From the NCBI GenBank assembly GCA_027624855.1, contig JAQBTQ010000001.1:62001-126000 (forward strand): a DNA stretch of 64,000 nt, given 5' to 3'. The translations under genes were made by a program, and so were the position numbers. Below are positions 17,582 through 25,900 of the stretch, piece by piece. This DNA comes from Bacteroidota bacterium (GTDB lineage Bacteria > Bacteroidota > Bacteroidia > Flavobacteriales_D > Sanyastnellaceae). Numbering within the stretch: the stretch's first letter is position 1; every line of letters begins with the position of its first letter. The notes below the pieces were generated by a model. That model did not search any database. It was given only the letters and a program-made list of their open reading frames with translations, and had not been told where the DNA came from.

Positions 17582-18388
17582 ATGTTCAAAATCTCGCATT
17601 TACCTGAACGGACAGTTCGACCCCGAAACAACGGCTTGACCATGGTCATGGATAAAGGGCTCAGTCTTCGAGGTGCAGAAGATTTGATTGAAACGGGCGG
17701 TGAACTGGTAGATTTACTAAAGTTGGGATTTGGGACTTCGCTTGTAACTCCAGGCGTAGAGAAGAAAGTGAAGCTTTACCGGGAAGCTGGATTCGACGTC
17801 TATTGCGGAGGAACCTTATTCGAAGCATTCTTCATCCGAAACGAACTGGATCGATACCTCAAATTCATTGATGGTTTGGGGATCGAATGCCTCGAAGTCA
17901 GTGATGGATCCATGATCATTCCTCACGATGAAAAATGTGAATTGATTCAAAAACTGAGTAAAAACTACAAGGTGCTTTCTGAAGTCGGATCAAAAGAAGA
18001 AGGAATCCTGATCAGTCCGGCGAAGTGGATTCGAATGATGAGCAATGAATTGCAAGCAGGCAGTTTCAAAGTCATTGCCGAAGCACGAGAAAGTGGTAAT
18101 GTCGGTATCTACCGACCAAACGGGAGTGCTCATGTTCAATTGATTCGGCGCATCTTGGCCAATGTTTCCTTGGAAAACATCCTGTGGGAAGCACCCAAGA
18201 AGCCACAGCAAGTATGGTTCCTTCGTCAATTCGGGGCCAATGTGAACCTCGGCAACATCGCCCCGGACGATTTGATTCCACTTGAATGCCTGCGGCAGGG
18301 ACTTCGAGGAGACACCTTTTTTGAGCATTTGCCAGAAGGACTCGCCGAAGGCAAGCGGCTCGTCAATGAAGAAATCGAAGAAGATTAA
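17582..18388 (+). CDS. comA: Phosphosulfolactate synthase (ComA family)
   Basis: 268 residues matching the ComA family: RNNGLTMVMDKGLSLRGAED (about 16-35), DLLKLGFGTSLV (45-56), YCGGTLFEAFF (75-85), ECLEVSDGS (102-110), LSEVGSKEEG and the RQFGANVNLGNI region. The archaeal enzyme adds sulfite to phosphoenolpyruvate for coenzyme M synthesis. Bacteroidota do not make coenzyme M, so the product here (phosphosulfolactate) may lead to sulfolactate or cysteate, for instance for sulfonolipids; that is inference. It is co-transcribed with TPR, rhodanese, popT and aroE genes. Confidence 0.88.
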   Translation: MFKISHLPERTVRPRNNGLTMVMDKGLSLRGAEDLIETGGELVDLLKLGFGTSLVTPGVEKKVKLYREAGFDVYCGGTLFEAFFIRNELDRYLKFIDGLGIECLEVSDGSMIIPHDEKCELIQKLSKNYKVLSEVGSKEEGILISPAKWIRMMSNELQAGSFKVIAEARESGNVGIYRPNGSAHVQLIRRILANVSLENILWEAPKKPQQVWFLRQFGANVNLGNIAPDDLIPLECLRQGLRGDTFFEHLPEGLAEGKRLVNEEIEED

Positions 18389-18394
18389 AAATTC

Positions 18395-18736
18395 ATGAAC
18401 GAAGACATGCATCAGAATGTGCCTACCTTGAGTCCATCTCAGATTCATCAATGGAAAGAGAACGGCACATCCTTTGCATTCCTCGATATTCGTGAGATTC
18501 ATGAAGTGACGGTCAGCCGACTGACTGATTTTCATATTCCCATGGCCTTTTGTTTAAGTCGCCAAGCGGAAATCCCAAGGGAATTGCCTGTCATTTTGTA
18601 TTGCCGAGCTGGAGGCAGATCTGCTGCAACTGTGAGCGCACTCATCACGAAATTCGGCTTTGAAAACTTGTACAGTTTGGAAGGCGGAATCAGCGCATGG
18701 TGCGCTCAATACGATCCTGGCACAGAAGTAGCATGA
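18395..18736 (+). CDS. Single-domain rhodanese-like protein
   Basis: 113 residues. A rhodanese fold with FLDIREIHEV (29-38) and the active-site loop YCRAGGRSA (69-77, Cys70). The segment LEGGISAWCAQYDP is the usual C-terminal rhodanese signature. It could carry sulfane sulfur; its neighbour ComA uses sulfite, so a sulfur-handling link is plausible but inferred. Its stop overlaps the popT start (ATGA). A second Met at residue 5 is an alternative start. Confidence 0.88.
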   Translation: MNEDMHQNVPTLSPSQIHQWKENGTSFAFLDIREIHEVTVSRLTDFHIPMAFCLSRQAEIPRELPVILYCRAGGRSAATVSALITKFGFENLYSLEGGISAWCAQYDPGTEVA

Positions 18737-19614
18737 AGCGACATTTGGGTATTTACCTCAGGGGCATGGCAATGGGGATTGCTGACCTCATTCCTGGAGT
18801 CTCCGGGGGAACCATCGCGCTGATTACTGGAATTTACGATCCCTTCATCGGTTCCATTTCCTCCATCAAATTTGGATTGATTAAAACCCTCAAAAACCAG
18901 GGCATCAAAGGCGTTTGGGAGGAAGTGAACGGTGCATTTTTGGTAGCCTTGTTCGCAGGAATTGCGACGAGCCTATTCACATTTTCGACTGTACTTCACC
19001 AATTGCTCGAACATCATCCTTCCAATTTGTTTGCCTTTTTCTTTGGCTTGATTGCGGCCTCGGTGCCAATCATCTGGCGTGAAGTAACCCATTGGAAAGT
19101 GCATGCCATTGCGATTTTTCTTGTTGGTGTTGCCATCACATTTTCCATTTCTCTGCTGCCTCCGGCCTCCTCAGACTTGAGCCCCATGTACCTTTTCGTT
19201 TGCGGCTGCCTTGCTGCTTGCGCCATGATTCTTCCAGGCATTTCTGGCAGCTTCATTCTTTTATTGCTGGGGGCATATTCAACCATCATTCAAGCCGTCA
19301 AAGATTTCGAGTTGTCCATCCTGATTGTGACAGGACTTGGGGTCGTTGTCGGTTTGTTGGGATTTAGCAAAGGACTGAAATCGTTGCTCAGCAAGCACAG
19401 AAATGCAATGATGGCTTTACTCGTGGGATTGTTGTTTGGATCATTGAATGCCGTCTGGCCTTGGAAAGAAAATGGAGATGGACGAGAGGTTTGGTTACAG
19501 GCCAACATCTTGCCAAATTTCGAATCACTGGCTTGGCCCATTGTGTGGGCGGTGATCGGATTTTTCATCGTTTTTCTTTTGGATCGGTGGACGAAGGATC
19601 GCATCACATCATGA
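18733..19614 (+). CDS. popT: DUF368/PopT family polyprenyl-phosphate transporter
   Basis: 293 residues from the ATG at 18733, with about 8-9 membrane helices. The family motif is repeated in inverted-repeat fashion: GMAMGIADLIPGVSGGTIALITGIYDP near the N-terminus and CAAMILPGISGSFILLLLG-like sequence in the middle. DUF368 proteins were shown in other bacteria to recycle undecaprenyl phosphate across the membrane. A longer reading upstream lies inside the rhodanese gene and is not supported. It overlaps the rhodanese and aroE genes by 4 bases each, so translation is coupled. Confidence 0.88.
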   Translation: MKRHLGIYLRGMAMGIADLIPGVSGGTIALITGIYDPFIGSISSIKFGLIKTLKNQGIKGVWEEVNGAFLVALFAGIATSLFTFSTVLHQLLEHHPSNLFAFFFGLIAASVPIIWREVTHWKVHAIAIFLVGVAITFSISLLPPASSDLSPMYLFVCGCLAACAMILPGISGSFILLLLGAYSTIIQAVKDFELSILIVTGLGVVVGLLGFSKGLKSLLSKHRNAMMALLVGLLFGSLNAVWPWKENGDGREVWLQANILPNFESLAWPIVWAVIGFFIVFLLDRWTKDRITS

Positions 19615-20363
19615 CACCTTCACGATTTGGAGTACTTGGAAAAAGCTTGGCCCATTCAGAGTCCCCGGCGCTTTTTGCTGAACGATTCAAAAAAGAGGGC
19701 ATCCACGATGTGTCGTATGAGCGATTCGAACGAGAGGACTTGACCAATTTTAGGACTTGGCTGGATGAACAGGGAAACGCTGAAATTCCGCTCAGAGGAT
19801 TGAATGTGACCATTCCGTACAAACAGCAAATCATCCCCCACCTTTCGGAATTAACCACCGAGGCAAAAGCCGTAGGTGCTGTCAATGCCATCAAACCAAC
19901 ATCCAGCGGTTGGATTGGACACAATACAGATGTTGAAGGTTTTCTCAAACCCCTCCGGCCATTCCTCAAACCAATCCACGAGCGGTCGTTGATTCTAGGC
20001 GATGGTGGTGCTGCTGCGGCTGTAAGGTTCGGCCTACAGTCCCTGGGAATTGATGTACTGCATGTCACGCGAAAGCCCATAGCTTGGCCTGCTGTGCGCT
20101 ATGAAGAGCTCACGCCTGAAGGCATTCAGCATTATAAATTGATTGTGCAATGCACCCCTGTTGGAACTTACCCAAACATCAATGATTGCGTGCCCATTCC
20201 TTGGGAGGGAATCGGCGCAGAACATTTGATTGTGGACCTTATCTATAATCCTTCCCTTTCGGCATTTTTGAAAAAAGCCATCGAAGCCGGAGCAACGCAA
20301 TTAAATGGCAAAGAAATGCTCAAGGCTCAAGCTGAAGCGGCCTGGAAATGGTGGAATACATGA
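19611..20363 (+). CDS. aroE: Shikimate dehydrogenase
   Basis: 250 residues from the ATG at 19611, which overlaps the popT stop. The substrate-binding motif is FGVLGKSLAHSESPALF (5-21) and the catalytic Lys lies in GLNVTIPYKQQ (about 64-74). The NADP-binding glycine loop is ILGDGGAAAAVRF, somewhat different from the canonical GAGGA. NTDVEGF (about 104-110) and the C-terminal NGKEMLKAQAEAAWKWW are typical. It reduces 3-dehydroshikimate in chorismate synthesis. A start 150 bases upstream would lie wholly inside popT and is rejected. Confidence 0.92.
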   Translation: MTPSRFGVLGKSLAHSESPALFAERFKKEGIHDVSYERFEREDLTNFRTWLDEQGNAEIPLRGLNVTIPYKQQIIPHLSELTTEAKAVGAVNAIKPTSSGWIGHNTDVEGFLKPLRPFLKPIHERSLILGDGGAAAAVRFGLQSLGIDVLHVTRKPIAWPAVRYEELTPEGIQHYKLIVQCTPVGTYPNINDCVPIPWEGIGAEHLIVDLIYNPSLSAFLKKAIEAGATQLNGKEMLKAQAEAAWKWWNT

Positions 20364-20402
20364 CGGCACATTGAGCCTCCGCAATTAATTTTACCGGGTA
20401 GA

Positions 20403-21224
20403 ATGAGCATCGATAAATTGCCCCCAACCGAACAAAGCGGACCGCTAGATCACCTGGAAACCAAGTCCATAGGTGAACTGGTTGGATTCATGCATGCTCA
20501 TTCTGAGCAGGCTTGGAGGGCCGTTGAAAATTGTTTGCCCGAAATAGAGCGCTTTATCGAAGTTTTGGTTCAGCGCATGAAGCAAGGGGGTCGGCTTTTT
20601 TACATTGGTGCAGGCACCAGCGGACGATTGGGCGTGTTGGACGCCAGTGAATGCCCCCCGACATTCGGAGTCGACCCTGAACGGGTTCAGGGATTCATTT
20701 CGGGTGGTGATGGTGCACTGCGCGTCGCTGTTGAAGGAGCGGAAGACAGCGAAACTGGTGCTTGGAATGACCTCGCCCCGAGCCAATTGACAGAACTTGA
20801 CACCATCGTGGGCATTGCCGCTTCAGGAAGAACGCCGTATGTCGTTGGTGGATTGAAAGAGGCAAAAGCAAGAGGACTCTTAACCGCTTGCATCGTTTGC
20901 AATCCAGCATCTGAGGCTGAAAAACACACTGACCACTGCATCGTAGCTGTCACCGGAGCTGAATTTGTCACGGGGAGCACTCGACTCAATGCAGGTACCG
21001 CGACCAAATTGATCTTGAATTTAATCAGCACCATAGCGATGATTCAATTGGGGCACGTACAAGGCTCAAAAATGGTTGACATGCGGCCATCCAACTCCAA
21101 ATTAATCGATCGAGGCGTGCGCATGATTAAGGAAGCAACCAGCGCATCAGATGAAGAAGCATTGAACGCCCTTCAGTCAACTGGAAGCGTTCGTTTAGCC
21201 ATCGAATCCCTCAAGAATTATTGA
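20403..21224 (+). CDS. murQ: N-acetylmuramic acid 6-phosphate etherase
   Basis: 273 residues, standard length. FYIGAGTSGRLGVLDASECPP (66-86) and VDPERVQGFISGGDGAL are the MurQ SIS-domain signatures; IVGIAASGRTPYV (138-150) and LNAGTATKLILNLISTIAM follow. It splits the lactyl ether of MurNAc-6-P to GlcNAc-6-P and lactate in cell wall recycling. No MurNAc kinase, AnmK or PTS gene is adjacent. A TAATTTTA near-match to the -7 element lies about 10 bases upstream, so it may have its own promoter after aroE. Confidence 0.93.
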   Translation: MSIDKLPPTEQSGPLDHLETKSIGELVGFMHAHSEQAWRAVENCLPEIERFIEVLVQRMKQGGRLFYIGAGTSGRLGVLDASECPPTFGVDPERVQGFISGGDGALRVAVEGAEDSETGAWNDLAPSQLTELDTIVGIAASGRTPYVVGGLKEAKARGLLTACIVCNPASEAEKHTDHCIVAVTGAEFVTGSTRLNAGTATKLILNLISTIAMIQLGHVQGSKMVDMRPSNSKLIDRGVRMIKEATSASDEEALNALQSTGSVRLAIESLKNY

Positions 21225-21241
21225 GCAATCACTGAACGGTC

Positions 21242-21823
21242 ATGCACACCCTTGAGCCCTATTTTGCCTGGCGCAATCATTACATTGCGAGCGAAGATCC
21301 GAAAAGTCCATTCTTTGATCGGACGTACAGTGAATTCGAATTTTCGACCAAAGTTTACAATTACTTCATTCATCCGCAGTGGGACACCATCCATTCGCCT
21401 ACCCTTTTCTGTAAAATACTTTTCGTGGATTACGAAGAGCGATTTGCCATCATCGAGTTCATTGGTGAATGGAATGATTGCCTTCACAATGATATCATGC
21501 AATTGAAAAGGGAGGTCATTGACCTGCTGATAGCAGAAGGGATCCATCGCTTCATTCTCATCGGCGAAAACGTTTTAAATTTTCACTTCGGCGACGACTG
21601 CTATTATGAGGAGTGGTTTGATGAAGTCACAGAAGATGATGGCTGGATTGCATTGTTGAACTTTCGAGAACACGTCATTGAAGACATGAAAGCCATTGAC
21701 CTGGACAGCTATTTTGTGCTGGGAGGAGAACTGAGTGAATTGGGATGGCGCACGTTCACACCCGCAAATCTGTATGAACGAATTGATGATTGTGTCACCC
21801 AGCGTTTGGGGTTGATTGGATGA
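21242..21823 (+). CDS. Acidic soluble protein of unknown function
   Basis: 193 residues, acidic, rich in aromatic residues (Trp, Tyr, Phe), no signal peptide or membrane helix. The first 60 residues contain YFAWRNHYIASEDPKSPFF and are followed by VYNYFIHPQWD. The central part has alternating strands and helices (FVDYEERFAIIEFIGEW, then KREVIDLLIAEGIHRFILIGENVLNFHF). Seventeen bases separate it from murQ, so the two are probably cotranscribed. Its 3' end overlaps the convergent MnmD-Nudix gene by 29 bases. I do not recognise a family with a known function. Confidence 0.78.
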   Translation: MHTLEPYFAWRNHYIASEDPKSPFFDRTYSEFEFSTKVYNYFIHPQWDTIHSPTLFCKILFVDYEERFAIIEFIGEWNDCLHNDIMQLKREVIDLLIAEGIHRFILIGENVLNFHFGDDCYYEEWFDEVTEDDGWIALLNFREHVIEDMKAIDLDSYFVLGGELSELGWRTFTPANLYERIDDCVTQRLGLIG

Positions 21824-22970
21824 TTCCCCGCCAATCCTGTAGTTGCGCGACCACGAAGCGATCAATCGGAAAACGCATCATTTGGGGACGCAAGGATTCT
21901 ACAGGTTCCCAATTCATTTCCAAAAGGGAAACTTCCGCTTTCAATTCTTCTGGCTTTTCATCCCACCAAGCGAGTTGATCGGATTCGGATTGCAACCAGA
22001 AATAAGAAGCAATGATCTGCTGATGCTTGTTAAAGGCGCTTCGGACAATAAAATCGTTGGTGTATGCGTGTCCAAGCATTTTCAAGCCCTCCGTTTGACC
22101 CAGCTCTTCATAGCATTCGCGCCACAGAGATTCTTCAAGTGATTCCCCCATTTCCACCCCTCCTCCGGGAAATTTTAGCCCCACTGAACCGTCAGGAAAT
22201 CGTTCCTTTGCGACCAAGATGTGGGTCTGGGCGGAATTCAAAATCAATCCGTACACCCGGTTGTTTTGGGTCTCAATGGGTTCGTTCACAGCAATCAACA
22301 TTTCTCTCTTTCCAGGAGGTCCAGGGTGACGCACGACCCACCAACCGGCCTTTTCCATGGCTCGACGCACCGTTCCTTTCGAACAATAAGTCACCAAGAC
22401 ACCGCCTAACGAAGTCTGGCTTCTCAGTCGTTCAAACACTGCCTGAGTCCACAATTCGGGTTGTTGCTCAGGTGCAAAGGCATCCATGAAGCAGACATCA
22501 AATTCCTCATCCGATTTCCAATCATTCCACGTTTCATTCCTGCATGAAGCGGTAAAATTTTTCGATTCAAAATTCAACCCGTTCGTCAATGGTTGCGCCA
22601 TGGATGTGACCGCCTGGAACAAATCTTCATCTAGTCCCGATCCCGCCCAAACATTCAATTCTTCCAAGGTCAACGGGTGCGGTTCGAGGCCTACGTACTT
22701 TACACCTACTTCGTTGGAATTTGACCACATCCAGGTCAGTGCAGCGTTCAATCCGGTCCCAAACCCCAATTCAAACACCCTCACATTGTTGTTCCCCGCG
22801 TGATTGCGTTTCCATCGATTCAAGCCATTTTCAATAAAAACATGCATGGACTCCGATACCGCTCCATGGATGCTATGATAGCACACACCCAACTCGGGCA
22901 CTTCAATGGTAGGCGATCCATCAGCCGTTTGCTTCACCCTCCGATTTCGATGCACTTGTTCCTCTTTCAT
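21795..22970 (-). CDS. mnmD: MnmD-type tRNA methyltransferase fused to a Nudix hydrolase
   Basis: 391 residues in two parts. Residues 1-232 are an MnmC1/MnmD methyltransferase: SAM-binding FELGFGTGLNA (66-76), FMDAFAPEQQPELW (161-174), LVTYCSKGTVRRAMEKAGW (192-210) and GPPGKREM (217-224). This domain methylates the nm5 group to mnm5(s2)U34 in tRNA. Residues 238-385 are a Nudix domain with the full box GGGVEMGESLEESLWRECYE followed by ELG (269-291). Stand-alone MnmD is usual in Bacteroidota; the Nudix half is extra and its substrate unknown. It lies 3 bases after the TIGR02757 gene. Confidence 0.9.
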   Translation of the reverse strand: MKEEQVHRNRRVKQTADGSPTIEVPELGVCYHSIHGAVSESMHVFIENGLNRWKRNHAGNNNVRVFELGFGTGLNAALTWMWSNSNEVGVKYVGLEPHPLTLEELNVWAGSGLDEDLFQAVTSMAQPLTNGLNFESKNFTASCRNETWNDWKSDEEFDVCFMDAFAPEQQPELWTQAVFERLRSQTSLGGVLVTYCSKGTVRRAMEKAGWWVVRHPGPPGKREMLIAVNEPIETQNNRVYGLILNSAQTHILVAKERFPDGSVGLKFPGGGVEMGESLEESLWRECYEELGQTEGLKMLGHAYTNDFIVRSAFNKHQQIIASYFWLQSESDQLAWWDEKPEELKAEVSLLEMNWEPVESLRPQMMRFPIDRFVVAQLQDWRGIIQSTPNAG

Positions 22971-22973
22971 GAT

Positions 22974-23813
22974 TCAAAATCCTTCTATTGCTCCCAAACC
23001 GAACAATGCAAAATCAAGTCTCACTGGATCTTGTTCATCCACCATACGCAGGGGAATCATCAATTCTTCGACGGCTTTCCAATCATTGGTATTTCGGTGC
23101 AACAAGCCCAATTTTCTTGCCACATTGCCCGTGTGCACATCCAACGGAATCATCAGCTGGTGGGTTTTGATTTGCTTCCAAATACCAAAATCCACGCCTC
23201 TACTCGCCGGCCGCACCATCCATCGGAGAAACATATTCAATCGTTTCGACGCCGAAGCCTTTGCAGGAGTGGCAACGTGCTTTCTGGTTCTTCCAGCCTC
23301 AAAACCTCTTCTTTGCGCAGCCTCAAAGAAACGCTCATTGAAAATTTCCAGATGCCGTTGAACGGTTGGGGAGGATTCCCTGGGAATGAATGCGGCTTCC
23401 AAGGTGTTGAATTCACTGAGCAATTCTTGCAATGCGTGCAAGAAAACCTTCGCATCCCGAGGTTGAAATGTGCGGTGAACAAATCCGGCTGAAGTCACTT
23501 CAATTTCTCGATCGGTGGCATGGAGCAGGTAATCATAAGGTGATTCATCCATGCGCTCAAGAAATCGCAAGGCATTCTTGAGGATGGTCTTGCGCTGTCC
23601 CCATGCCAAAGAAGCAGCGATAAAACCCGCCAATTCAATGTCGCGTGGGTTTCTGTAGCGGTGTGGCACCGAAATCGGATCATCAGCGACAAAATCCAAG
23701 GTTTCAAAATGATCGGCCTTTTCGAGCAGAAATGCTTTCAAATCCTCGTCGAAAAAATCGCGCGATTCAAGGGATCGTACACTTTTTTTCTCCTTGTTCA
23801 ATTCATTCACCAT
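22974..23813 (-). CDS. TIGR02757 family protein
   Basis: 279 residues from the ATG at 23813, close to the family size. Conserved segments include DDPISVPHRYRNPRDIELAGFIAA (about 42-65), SLAWGQRKTILKNALRFLERMDESPYDYL, GFEAGRTRKHVATPAKASASKRLNMFLRWMVR and IPLDVHTGNVARKLGLL. The final parts resemble HhH-GPD-like helical folds, but no catalytic function is established. An upstream in-frame start at 23888 lies across the divergent promoter and into the opposite gene, so 23813 is preferred. A GAATTTTG near-match to the -7 box is 6 bases upstream. Confidence 0.85.
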   Translation of the reverse strand: MVNELNKEKKSVRSLESRDFFDEDLKAFLLEKADHFETLDFVADDPISVPHRYRNPRDIELAGFIAASLAWGQRKTILKNALRFLERMDESPYDYLLHATDREIEVTSAGFVHRTFQPRDAKVFLHALQELLSEFNTLEAAFIPRESSPTVQRHLEIFNERFFEAAQRRGFEAGRTRKHVATPAKASASKRLNMFLRWMVRPASRGVDFGIWKQIKTHQLMIPLDVHTGNVARKLGLLHRNTNDWKAVEELMIPLRMVDEQDPVRLDFALFGLGAIEGF

Positions 23814-23819
23814 CGCAGG

Positions 23820-23827
23820 CAAAATTC
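23820..23827 (-). promoter_or_regulatory. Probable -7 box for the TIGR02757-mnmD unit
   Basis: GAATTTTG on the minus strand differs from TAnnTTTG at one base and ends 6 bases before the ATG at 23813. It faces away from the plus-strand box at 23832, with 4 bases between them. Confidence 0.4.
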
Positions 23828-23831
23828 GAGC

Positions 23832-23839
23832 TAAATTTG
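23832..23839 (+). promoter_or_regulatory. -7 box for the BatA-like gene, implying a leaderless mRNA
   Basis: Perfect TAnnTTTG (TAAATTTG), ending 6 bases before the ATG at 23846. Starts further upstream would translate through this element. Confidence 0.6.
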
Positions 23840-23845
23840 CGCCGA

Positions 23846-25900
23846 ATGGAATTTGTGCATCCAGAAATACTTTGGGGTCTCGGTGCACTGGCTATTCCAA
23901 TAGCCATTCACTTGCTTCATTTTCGAAAGTTTCGTCGTGTTCGATTCTCCCAAGTGGCTTTTCTCAAAAATGTCCAGAGGGAAACCAAGGCCACTCAAAA
24001 AATAAAGCATTGGTGGATTTTACTCCTAAGATTGCTGGCTTTTGCGGCGTTGATTTTTGCGTTCGCTCAACCTCAATATTACCCTGAAGGTACCAGCCGG
24101 TCAATATCCAATGAAGGATATGCGGTTTCCATTTACATCGACAATAGTTTGTCCATGGAAGGGATGGGTGAGGAAGGTCAGCTATTCCAATCCGCCCAAA
24201 ATAAAGCGTCCATTGTCGTGGAACAATTCGATCCAACGGACCAATTTCAAATCCTGACAAATGAATTTACCGGAAGGGATCAAACCTTTCTTACCAAAGA
24301 ACAAGCGCTGGAGAGAATTGAGACGATTAAAATTCAACCACAAACAAAATCATTGGACCGGGTCTTAGATCGCATCGAAAACCAATTAAATAAGGCCCCT
24401 AACCGAAATCGATCCGCTTATCTTTTTTCTGATTTACAACAATCGACCCATCTGCTACCCGCAGAAGTTTCTGAACCAGACACGTCCATCAACTGGTTTT
24501 TTATTCCTGAATTGTCTGAAGACGCGCCAAACATTTGGATCGACTCCATTTGGTTTGATGAACCCATGCGCATTCAAAACCGCCCAGCAAGTCTTCATGT
24601 CAAAATTTCGCACAACTCGAAGAATGCTGTGGACGGGATTCCGATGTCTTTGGAAATTCAGGACCAGCGAATCGCCGTAGGAACGTTCAATTTGGTGCCT
24701 GGAATCGCGACTGATACGGTTTTACGTTACACGCATGGAGAAGCCGGTATCCAGTCAGCTTCCGTCATCATAGAAGATGCGCCCATTCGGTTCGATGACG
24801 CATGGCACTTTGGTTACGAAGTCATCGACAAGATTCGAATCGCGTTGCTCACGTCAAAACCAAGAAGCGCCGTAAGCCAATCCATTCAGCGGATATTTTC
24901 TTCTGCTGATGGACTTTACGAGCTAGAAATGCGCTCGGCTTGGTCTCCGGGTGATTTTGCCGAGCAACACATGGTCATCCTTTCGGAATGGCCATCCATG
25001 GGATCCGGATTTTCAAATGCGCTGGCGGATTTTGTTGACCGTGGAGGTACCGTATTCATCATTCCCAATGAAGATTCGATTGATCCGACTTTATTTGCTG
25101 CACTCAATCTCCAAGGGGGTGGCCCATGGATTGATGGCCCCGATCGGGTCGAGAAACTTCAAACAGAGCATCCTTTTTTTCATAAAATGTTCGCCAAGGT
25201 TCCAGAGCGCATGAATTTGCCAGAAATCTCAAGAATATGGAATCGTAAATTGGCATTTTCCGAAGAAATCCTGGCGAAAACGGAACGAGGCAAACCATTT
25301 CTCACTCGTTCGCCTTTCGGAGCGGGTAAAATTTTTACGCTGAATTCAGAAGCCTCAGGTGCCTACACCAATATCATTGAACATGCGTTGTGGGTGCCGT
25401 TGGTTTTGAGAATGGCCGAACAATCTGCGGCCAATGAAATCCATCAAGGTACCATAGGGGCTATGCCATCTTGGAACTTGAATAAGGACATTACAGAACC
25501 AGCATCCCTGTCCCTCATTGGACCGGAAACCTGGTTGCCTGAAACCCGTCAAATTGGGGCTGAGCTGCGTGTAAACCTCGAGGGCCTTTCACTCCAGTCA
25601 GGGCATTATCAGTTGGTGCAAAATGAAAACCCATTGGCTTGTTTGGGCTTGAATCAAGATCGCAAAGAATCAAATCATCTCGCCTTCACAACTGATGAAA
25701 TGACCGCGCAGTGGGCAGATAAAGGATGGAAAGAGTTCCAATGGATTCTAGCAACCGGTTCTGCAATTCCCCAGATCATTCAACAAATGGAACAAGGGCT
25801 TCCGTTATGGAAAATATGCGTCATCTTTGGGCTGTTGGCCTTGTTCATCGAGACTATTCTACTTCGCAAATGGAAACAATCCTCAAGGGCGTCATCATAA
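23846..25900 (+). CDS. BatA/VWA-type membrane protein
   Basis: 684 residues from the ATG at 23846, which gives the family's N-terminus (MEFVHPEILWGLGALAIPIAIHLL). Two N-terminal membrane helices (about 8-26 and 58-77) flank a basic loop: the BatA-type double-TM domain. A VWA-like region follows (YIDNSLSM, about 101-108, a partial MIDAS). Long beta-rich periplasmic segments end in a C-terminal helix (about 655-675) before a short basic tail. Proteins of this kind precede a dihydroorotase-like gene in many Bacteroidota; function in envelope maintenance is suspected, not shown. It overlaps the next gene by 31 bases. Confidence 0.86.
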   Translation: MEFVHPEILWGLGALAIPIAIHLLHFRKFRRVRFSQVAFLKNVQRETKATQKIKHWWILLLRLLAFAALIFAFAQPQYYPEGTSRSISNEGYAVSIYIDNSLSMEGMGEEGQLFQSAQNKASIVVEQFDPTDQFQILTNEFTGRDQTFLTKEQALERIETIKIQPQTKSLDRVLDRIENQLNKAPNRNRSAYLFSDLQQSTHLLPAEVSEPDTSINWFFIPELSEDAPNIWIDSIWFDEPMRIQNRPASLHVKISHNSKNAVDGIPMSLEIQDQRIAVGTFNLVPGIATDTVLRYTHGEAGIQSASVIIEDAPIRFDDAWHFGYEVIDKIRIALLTSKPRSAVSQSIQRIFSSADGLYELEMRSAWSPGDFAEQHMVILSEWPSMGSGFSNALADFVDRGGTVFIIPNEDSIDPTLFAALNLQGGGPWIDGPDRVEKLQTEHPFFHKMFAKVPERMNLPEISRIWNRKLAFSEEILAKTERGKPFLTRSPFGAGKIFTLNSEASGAYTNIIEHALWVPLVLRMAEQSAANEIHQGTIGAMPSWNLNKDITEPASLSLIGPETWLPETRQIGAELRVNLEGLSLQSGHYQLVQNENPLACLGLNQDRKESNHLAFTTDEMTAQWADKGWKEFQWILATGSAIPQIIQQMEQGLPLWKICVIFGLLALFIETILLRKWKQSSRASS

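Noticed and set aside
19461-19610. Upstream extension of aroE by 50 codons
   Set aside because: It lies inside popT; the ATG at 19611 overlaps the popT stop and starts exactly at the family N-terminus.
23645-23845. Upstream extension of the BatA-like gene by 67 codons
   Set aside because: It runs across the TAAATTTG promoter and into the opposite-strand TIGR02757 gene, and the typical N-terminus begins at 23846.
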